A model generated the notes under the pieces. It saw only the letters and a program-made list of their open reading frames with translations, was not told the DNA's origin and searched no databases. Of a DNA stretch of 64,000 nt, positions 61,101 through 64,000 are shown one piece after another. The translations under genes were made by a program, and so were the position numbers. Source of the stretch: Shewanella schlegeliana (GTDB taxonomy: Bacteria; Pseudomonadota; Gammaproteobacteria; Enterobacterales; Shewanellaceae). The stretch is taken from contig NZ_JAESVD010000011.1 of NCBI RefSeq assembly GCF_016765635.1, forward strand, positions 117,366-181,365. Direction: 5' to 3'. Positions within the stretch are counted from its first letter, which is position 1. The number at the start of each line of letters is the position of its first letter.

Positions 61101-64000
61101 CATTCATCACCTTGCCCTAATGCTCCTGCTTTTGACTCATCGACAATGTAGTGCCACTGACCATTGGCATCAATTGAGAACGCACCATATTTCCCAGTTG
61201 TTTGAGTAATGGCCCAGCTCACTGAATCATGAGTATCACTATCATGAGCCTGTAGTTGACCGCTGACTTGTGCGCCTGTTGATTGATGCTCAATCACATC
61301 ACCAATATGATTGGGTGAATCGATGATAACGTGATCTTCGGTCCCTTTAATTTCAACCGATAGAGACTGGCGGGTGCCATCTGGTGCAACTAAGGTGATA
61401 CTTTCATGTAAAGACTCGCCCTCTTTTAAACCTTGAATTGATGGGTTGCGATTATCACCGTTATACAACCAAACTAGCTCCCCCTTGTGCGGACCATGAG
61501 AATATGTTGTTAGTTCGAATTTGCCATATTTGGTTTGAATATCAAGAGGCGAACCGACTTGCCAAGTAACCGTTTTACCGCCAAATTCAATGTCAACCTG
61601 ATCGACCTTACTGTCAATGTCGGTAATCGTCAGTTGATGCCATTGTGAGTCGGCGAAGCGACTGCCGCCAAAGTTGCCATAAGAGCTGACTCCAGGATCG
61701 ATGTCTTCTTTAACTGAGTCAGTTGAGACACCGCCAAACACAGTCTTGTCGTCAACGGCCGCTAGGTTGGTGGAAGCACCTGTATGTGTAATACCACCAT
61801 GGGCATCTTTCACATCGTAAGTAAAATGCACCTCGCCGTTGTAGTCTTTTTCTGGCGAGAAGGTAAAGGTGCCATCTTGGTTGTCTCGAATGGAGCCATG
61901 GTTGGCAATCAAGTTAGCGACGGTAAGCTGACCTTGGTCGTTACCATCAATATCGGTTGCATGCGCCAGCAAATCAGCCGCAGTAATGGTTTGAACAGAG
62001 TCTTCCTTGCCTGAGTTTAACTGCACTTCACTTGATACTGTCGGGGCGTCATTAGTGCCGTGGATGGTAATGACGATATCGTGGGTGGTGCCATCTTTAG
62101 AGTGTACCGTCACCGTATCCGTTAAGGTTTCACCTTTCCCTAAGTGCTGGATTTCAGGTTTGCGGTTATCTATGTAGTAATTCCAGTTTCCTTTTGGGTC
62201 AATTGCCAATTGGCCACCCAGCGATGATGAATATGGCCGCCACTCTGGGTGCGTTGCTGCTGAGATAAGGGTTTTAAAATCAAAGCCTGATTCATCCTTG
62301 TCGGGGTCGATAGCAGATAATGAGCCTTGAGTCTCCAATTTATAGGCGTAGTTTCCTTGCACGCTGGCATGAGGGTTTAGGTCTTCAGTAACACTACCTG
62401 TATCAATGCCTGCAATAACCGCATTATCTTGTACCGCCGCTAAAGTGGTACTGGCGCCAGTATGAGTCATACCGCCGTGTGCATCTTTGACGTCATAGCT
62501 AAAGTGCACCGCGCCGTTATAGTCTTTTTCTGGGGTAAAAGTGAAGGTACCATCGCCATTAATTAATATCGAACCATGGTCGGCGTGTAGGTTTTCAATA
62601 GTTAGTTTACCCGCGTCATTGGCATCCACATCGACAGTGTTTGCCAACAGTTGAGCGGTCGTCAGCGTTTGGCGTGTATCTTCAGTGCCACTTTGTAGTA
62701 CGACCTCGGATGAACAATAGGGGCGGTCATTACTGCCATGGATGGTGATAACAATGTCATGAGATGTCCCATCTTTTGAATAAACGGTAATGGTATCGGT
62801 CAGGCTTTGCCCTTCACCGAGCTGGTCAATTGTCGATCCTCTGTTGGACGCGTAGCCACCTTTAATACGCACACCGCCAGCATCAGCATAATAGGTCCAT
62901 TGACCATTTTCTTGCAGCAGTAGATCGCCAAATTTACCCGAGTAGGTGAAGCCGACCCCGTGAGTGTTGAAGGCTGCTTCGCCGGAATCCAAGTCCGAAA
63001 TGGTTAAGGTGCCACTGGCATACAGAGGGTTACGGCCAAGGTGAGCCATACCTGGTTGCGCATAGTCAGGTGACATATCTTTACCGGCGGAATTTTCGGT
63101 AACACTGCCGGTATCGACACCGCCAATCACGGCTTTATCGTCTGTTCCGTTAATGGTGACACTAATCTTTTGCTCGGTGCCATCGACAGAGTGCACTAGT
63201 AAAGTCTCGGTGAGTGACTCACCTGTTTTCAGCCCTTGAATCGCAGCTTGCGAGTTATCAGCCGTGTAAGTCCAGTGGCCTAAATTATTAATTGAAAGCG
63301 TACCGAACTGGCCTTGCAGGCTTTCTGCATTGAACTGGGCTTGGCCGTTGTCAGCATCAGTGACAGTTAACGCACCATCAACTCTAAGCTGCCCGCTGTG
63401 GACATCTTTATCTTCGGTGAGGCTTGCTGTCGAGGTACCCGCGATCACTGCTTTATCATCAGTGCCGTTGATGGTGACAGTGATCTTCTGTTCGGTGCCA
63501 TCAACAGAATGGACTAGCAGAGTTTCGGTGAGAGACTCACCTGTTTTCAGCCCTTGAATCGCTGCTTGCGAGTTATCGGCTGTGTAAGCCCAGTGGCCGA
63601 GGTTATTGATGGATAGCGCACCAAATTGTCCTTGCAAGCTTTCAGCATTGAACTGCGCTTGGCCGTTGTCAGCATCAGTGACGCTAAGTGCACCATCAAC
63701 TCTAAGCTGCCCGCTGTGGACATCTTTATCTTCGGTAAGGCTTGCTGTCGAGGTACCCGTGATCACTGCTTTATCATCAGTGCCGTTGATGGTGACACTA
63801 ATCTTTTGCTCGGTGCCATCGACAGAGTGCACTAGTAAAGTCTCGGTGAGTGACTCACCTGTTTTCAGCCCTTGAATCGCAGCTTGCGAGTTATCAGCCG
63901 TGTAAGTCCAGTGGCCTAAATTATTAATTGAAAGCGTACCGAACTGGCCTTGCAGGCTTTCTGCATTGAACTGGGCTTGGCCGTTGTCAGCATCAGTGAC
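52112..64000 (-). CDS. Giant VCBS/cadherin-like/Ig-like repeat adhesin (C-terminal part; N-terminus beyond window)
   Basis: The frame is open from the right edge to the stop at 52112, about 3,960 residues. From the N-terminal side it shows near-identical VCBS repeats, alternating VCBS and cadherin-like modules (with E-K-D-Y-N-G and TFTFTPEKDYNG motifs), then at least seven Ig-like domains with DNAGN signatures (about 56000-53330), and a C-terminal region with a Pro-rich stretch (PAPPPPPPAP) and an acidic tail ending in DMHNQV. No GGxGxDxxx RTX repeats are seen near the C-terminus, unlike BpfA/LapA. The many Asp/Asn-rich loops suggest Ca2+ binding. It is probably a surface or biofilm adhesin. 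Confidence 0.85.
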   Translation of the reverse strand, partial: VTDADNGQAQFNAESLQGQFGTLSINNLGHWTYTADNSQAAIQGLKTGESLTETLLVHSVDGTEQKISVTINGTDDKAVITGTSTASLTEDKDVHSGQLRVDGALSVTDADNGQAQFNAESLQGQFGALSINNLGHWAYTADNSQAAIQGLKTGESLTETLLVHSVDGTEQKITVTINGTDDKAVIAGTSTASLTEDKDVHSGQLRVDGALTVTDADNGQAQFNAESLQGQFGTLSINNLGHWTYTADNSQAAIQGLKTGESLTETLLVHSVDGTEQKISVTINGTDDKAVIGGVDTGSVTENSAGKDMSPDYAQPGMAHLGRNPLYASGTLTISDLDSGEAAFNTHGVGFTYSGKFGDLLLQENGQWTYYADAGGVRIKGGYASNRGSTIDQLGEGQSLTDTITVYSKDGTSHDIVITIHGSNDRPYCSSEVVLQSGTEDTRQTLTTAQLLANTVDVDANDAGKLTIENLHADHGSILINGDGTFTFTPEKDYNGAVHFSYDVKDAHGGMTHTGASTTLAAVQDNAVIAGIDTGSVTEDLNPHASVQGNYAYKLETQGSLSAIDPDKDESGFDFKTLISAATHPEWRPYSSSLGGQLAIDPKGNWNYYIDNRKPEIQHLGKGETLTDTVTVHSKDGTTHDIVITIHGTNDAPTVSSEVQLNSGKEDSVQTITAADLLAHATDIDGNDQGQLTVANLIANHGSIRDNQDGTFTFSPEKDYNGEVHFTYDVKDAHGGITHTGASTNLAAVDDKTVFGGVSTDSVKEDIDPGVSSYGNFGGSRFADSQWHQLTITDIDSKVDQVDIEFGGKTVTWQVGSPLDIQTKYGKFELTTYSHGPHKGELVWLYNGDNRNPSIQGLKEGESLHESITLVAPDGTRQSLSVEIKGTEDHVIIDSPNHIGDVIEHQSTGAQVSGQLQAHDSDTHDSVSWAITQTTGKYGAFSIDANGQWHYIVDESKAGALGQGDEWNEHFTIEALSTDGSKVSKTVTVVVHGSNDAPTVTSGLVLTQSSEDKQVILTQQDLLAHASDSDRNDQGWLKATHLTADHGSVSTNADGSFTFTPEKDYNGVVHFNYDVIDRHGGTTHTDATINLVAVNDASILASALSSNEVIEDHLSGSSSHTLTSYWKNLDITDTDGQADAQIVKIEVNGVEHNVPANFAMTLQGAHGSFVTTHGVDGHNKWRYVADNNHTEIQQLKDGQSLTDHMTLITADGTRIPITATIKGTEDHVIIDTPDSLTASIGTAIEDQKTALSGTLQAHDVDKDDSVHFQTQNITGNFGSFSVAKDGTWHYQLDAAKAQHLTTGQNRTEEFDIVAISSDGSKATQHIQINVQGSNDSAIIAGVDTGSITEDRHVFPDSMHHIQVTGSLSVSDPDDGEDHFRASGAFGHEKAISDPFQGEMHIDRYGNWDYVLANGNPAVQALKQGETKDVIYEVHSADGTPHRITITVTGTNDAPTVSSSVILATGKEDTTVTLQASDLLAHASDIDHKAQLSIHNLSADHGQIVDNHDGTFRFIPDKDYNGPVALTYDIKDAHNGSVTTSASLNLAPTSDAAIIGGQDSGGIKEDVNVSYNHDISINGWLSIHDPDGPSQDEFQQFDPMKTPQGATLQLYSNGHWYYDANNYVIDHLDAGQTVKDTMTIYSKDGTPHVMHFIIEGTNDVPQIKAQTQTVTEDGKLLSGTMQARDVDDHAKLEFTLDHPVQGITLQKDGSYTFVPSHAAYQHISANVTRTILVPITVTDEHGAHTTENLSILITGTNDGAVIAGSDSGAVTEDVNVQNHELQTQGTLTSHDVDNVDNAFTDESLTTLKDGSHALGTLHMDQSGTWTYTVDNKAIQSMKSGDQKVETFLVHSVDGTSHEVAVTIHGTNDTAQITGQHIGDITEDNLAQYKSEQMIYGNLHVIDPDANESEFIASRNVHTVSDPFGGHLSIGRAGGWTYSVPNANLNHLAEGETVQVTYQVHSRGGDTHNITIDVVGTNDAPTINVHTLQSGTEDVSYQMQASQFGFTDVDSKDTLHSITLTNLPSLAEGKFVLDGHDVATNQRIDVSEISKLQFVPAKDFNGDVHFSYTVNDGHTDSAIASSILHIAAAGDAATIDGQSQSSVSASVTEDSSTNVISGQLTLIDPDTGEDRFAANTQIVGQYGQLTLDENGSWHYALNNASSAVNSLNAGQQLTDTLTVTSPDGSASQTLAITIHGHTDTPSLQLQEAGTTQGLDLFAGIQGNQISQLQYSTDGINFTSQIPAGFSLAADGHTLEVDPAHSSFDHLANGVQHKIWVNYQLQESSGSNTHQSSQQAQVIISGTSDKPIIHSFSANSDQYSGPVTGNLLQGASDIDDGAQLTLQDVQFKDPTTHHYITVHTGQDVSITGVGQIHIAANGDYRFTPESSFTGDVPGFIYRVVDTHGDYQDNSQNTLNIHLNANHQPTVQTLNVSTAEDTDFQFNRASFGYQDSDNDALDHLSITQLPDPTSGSLELNGQAVTQGQAISAKNIDQLVFKPSANFNGDVHFSYTVNDGHQNSTAHTAILNVTAVNDLPTLTINQTSHTQGKLVATDVDTGDTLTYSTPLAIGDFGSLSIDPQTGAYQYTQNSSVAHMSYNSATATYSGVDVFEVQVSDNHGGITSQFITFNPQATVSSTSTGTIVITSQVPQQPVVTSSLPTGHIVATPPINHVSIDLSATSDTGKSHIDDLTSDTTPNITGHTDIPFSRVTIYDANHPVSHALSDANGNYTATLSTLTDGHHSLSAKALAPSSVLPAVSPVLDIKIDSVTATPSIDLAAHSDSGTSNTDNLTNIHSPIVTGVAEANSTISITDEHGNILASGSSNANGQYQFTANQLSEGMHTLTVEATDNAGNQSREQLAIEVDYTAPTIAKVNLKTESTHQPTFSGTVSLDTAKVDIIIKQGSHILETLHANLDGKGGYSVDATNLPDGAYTAFIQATDNAGNQTPAGYSGNYDHFSVDTHANPPSISFESTGSDNVYNAAEVAAGAANTITATIHLPNDSYSSDTLVINGVPHTLTHAEFLAGQVNVEIAPSSTLTASIIDSVGNHSSLTSSVAPSADITVATLGLSLTNDSGLSTDLITNDGALTISGQEVGATVEYSTDNGVHWSQSFTPVAGTNTVTVRQTDNAGNVSASTSMSFTLDNQVSAPTVSLRHDTSGEIHPTADLITKDSRLSIHSEAGAKVEYSSDSGHSWSTVFNPTEGVNNLLVRQTDIAGNQSAATHFSFTLDTTPGTVSVNPISTDNALSAVENNQPLVITGTTSNITAGDRVYINFGNNHFREASIHSDGTWSLTVSAGDHQRYFSADGNYPIKIGSVDLAGNATPEISTNLIVDTQRPIPHISVDSVTADNVINLAESAQNIDITGTVSGDFNAGDIVSLSINGATISSLTAAVDASGHYSISVPAQTLIKANIHSIYASGQQPIHSIEATVITTDNAGNLGSATTGTQAFSIDTQASAAITIDPITADNVINAHESQTKIDITGSVTGDYHTGDTVTLTLNGNQYSGQVNQQGHYSIAVAGSELASNSSISASVTTTDNVRNTAHATQTLHYDTDTQVGRPSISFESPGSDNLYSKTEIAQGHAGTITATVHAAADAKVGEHLNINGVDHLLDANTLAHGIEIEVAPSSIVKAIMTDEHGNVNSALSMAASAKPEPIVVTALPGSHHIGTSLGVPTLIPGQTPVPVAEQGWKILVNGHYQTSYTSQWGTLTIDPKTGQLSYQEHGNTHTGPHGSAQNVGVHEDRFEVALQGSHHDDVVMHVQVSILSHGPGNSGKLTLGSEVLDMTVTPVIGHPAPPPPPPAPVMHDEPLGTEVTANVDEQVIADDSVLDKAPEEDNIATTADSTANSDVDRLSHGDLQDTPENQVAAPIDHYLNMVGMTHQDIAPPSDSTVAELPQIQVLSNDDINTDMLDVEQSDSFENPLLDDEKHQQQLDLASLDDSTEPAAHDPVNDDDLLHQALNDMHNQV
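53330..56000 (-). repeat. Array of bacterial Ig-like domains in the adhesin
   Basis: About eight to nine domains of 90-110 residues recur, with signatures such as V-T-x-D-N-A-G-N, D-T-x-x and the pair V-E-Y-S-(T/S)-D-(N/S)-G-x-x-W-S found in two neighbours near 54730 and 54470. This section forms the membrane-distal or C-terminal stalk. It is more diverged than the VCBS repeats. Confidence 0.65.
56430..63130 (-). repeat. Diverged alternating VCBS and cadherin-like modules
   Basis: Within the adhesin, V(I)-x-x-x-x-T-E-D starts of VCBS modules recur near 63096, 62384, 61700, 60664, 59953, 59308, 58687, 58350 and 57675. Between them lie cadherin-like modules with the pattern EDxxxTLxAxxLLAxAxDxD...GSxxxNxDGTFTFTPEKDYNG, near 62650, 61960, 60930 and 59550, and two SGTEDVSYQMQASQFGF-like ones near 58040 and 56700. 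Confidence 0.7.
63133..64000 (-). repeat. 318-bp tandem VCBS repeats in the adhesin
   Basis: Units begin at 63133, 63451 and 63769 (the last cut by the window edge), each 318 bp or 106 residues. By eye, 63153-63364 is identical to 63789-64000, while the middle unit differs at several third positions. The period of identity is thus 636 bp. Confidence 0.88.

Noticed and set aside
52506..63875. Many plus-strand frames opposite the adhesin
   Set aside because: They repeat with the adhesin modules and are shadows of its codon pattern.
1..64000. CRISPR array or intact prophage or insertion sequence
   Set aside because: I saw no regularly spaced direct repeats with unique spacers, no transposase and no phage structural genes. 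The 7-bp array at 44205-44316 has no spacers.

Overview
The window looks like the chromosome of a marine gammaproteobacterium, most probably Shewanella. The basis is the gene content: an NrfCD/NosLDFY-type respiratory accessory cluster, a ubiD-fre pair, a RegB/RegA-like two-component pair, a TyrP-type carrier, a MOT1-type transporter and a giant VCBS-repeat adhesin. Species identity cannot be fixed from this sequence alone.

Layout. 1-5600 (+): a periplasmic 4Fe-4S ferredoxin, an NrfD-type quinol-oxidising membrane subunit, and NosL, NosD, NosF and NosY homologues. No terminal reductase is in view; it would lie left of the window. The combination fits a c-type cytochrome reductase needing copper, such as the SirA/MccA sulfite reductase, better than N2O reductase. 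5844-7157: a membrane-bound ToxR/CadC-type regulator. 7161-7358: a dispersed repeat that recurs inverted at 44317-44512. 7472-13604: a complete ribose regulon rbsDACBKR with two perfect palindromic operators 33 bp apart. 13674-15970 (-): fre and ubiD. 16188-18545: small genes (exported Tyr-rich protein, membrane-anchored HEPN-like protein, GNAT, thioredoxin-fold lipoprotein). 18712-20185: a tyrP-type transporter behind what looks like a ribosome-mediated attenuator, with a 12-codon leader peptide containing three consecutive Tyr codons, a long inverted repeat and a terminator-like hairpin. 20293-24149: two tRNA-Ser(UGA) genes with the same promoter, bracketing a three-gene efflux operon and trailed by tandem modules made of decayed tRNA 3' ends plus hairpins.

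24585-32291: gdhA, an exported Ntn hydrolase, a DsbA-fold oxidoreductase, an SDR, an AccB paralogue lacking its biotin-acceptor lysine next to aroQ, an ArfB-type rescue factor and small proteins including a 58-residue DUF3012-type lipoprotein. 32447-39198: a metal-efflux operon (Cys/His-rich exported protein, CzcC, His-rich CzcB, CzcA). 39617-46401: mepA, a YhcH/YiaL-family protein, a patatin, a LON-domain protein, an RluA-type pseudouridine synthase, a 7-bp tandem repeat array and a PhoD-like phosphatase. 46504-49334: an RmlD-like reductase and the RegB/RegA-like pair. 49471-50452: a GAF-GGDEF diguanylate cyclase split by a run of 13 G, in the out-of-frame state. 50698-51846 (-): MOT1-type transporter. 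52112-64000 (-): the C-terminal ~3,960 residues of a giant adhesin whose N-terminus lies beyond the right edge.

The strongest candidates for undescribed biology are the tyrosine attenuator at 18793-18970, the poly-G switch in the diguanylate cyclase at 49671-49683, the tRNA-tail repeat modules around the duplicated tRNA-Ser, and the BCCP-like protein with Thr in place of the biotinyl-lysine.
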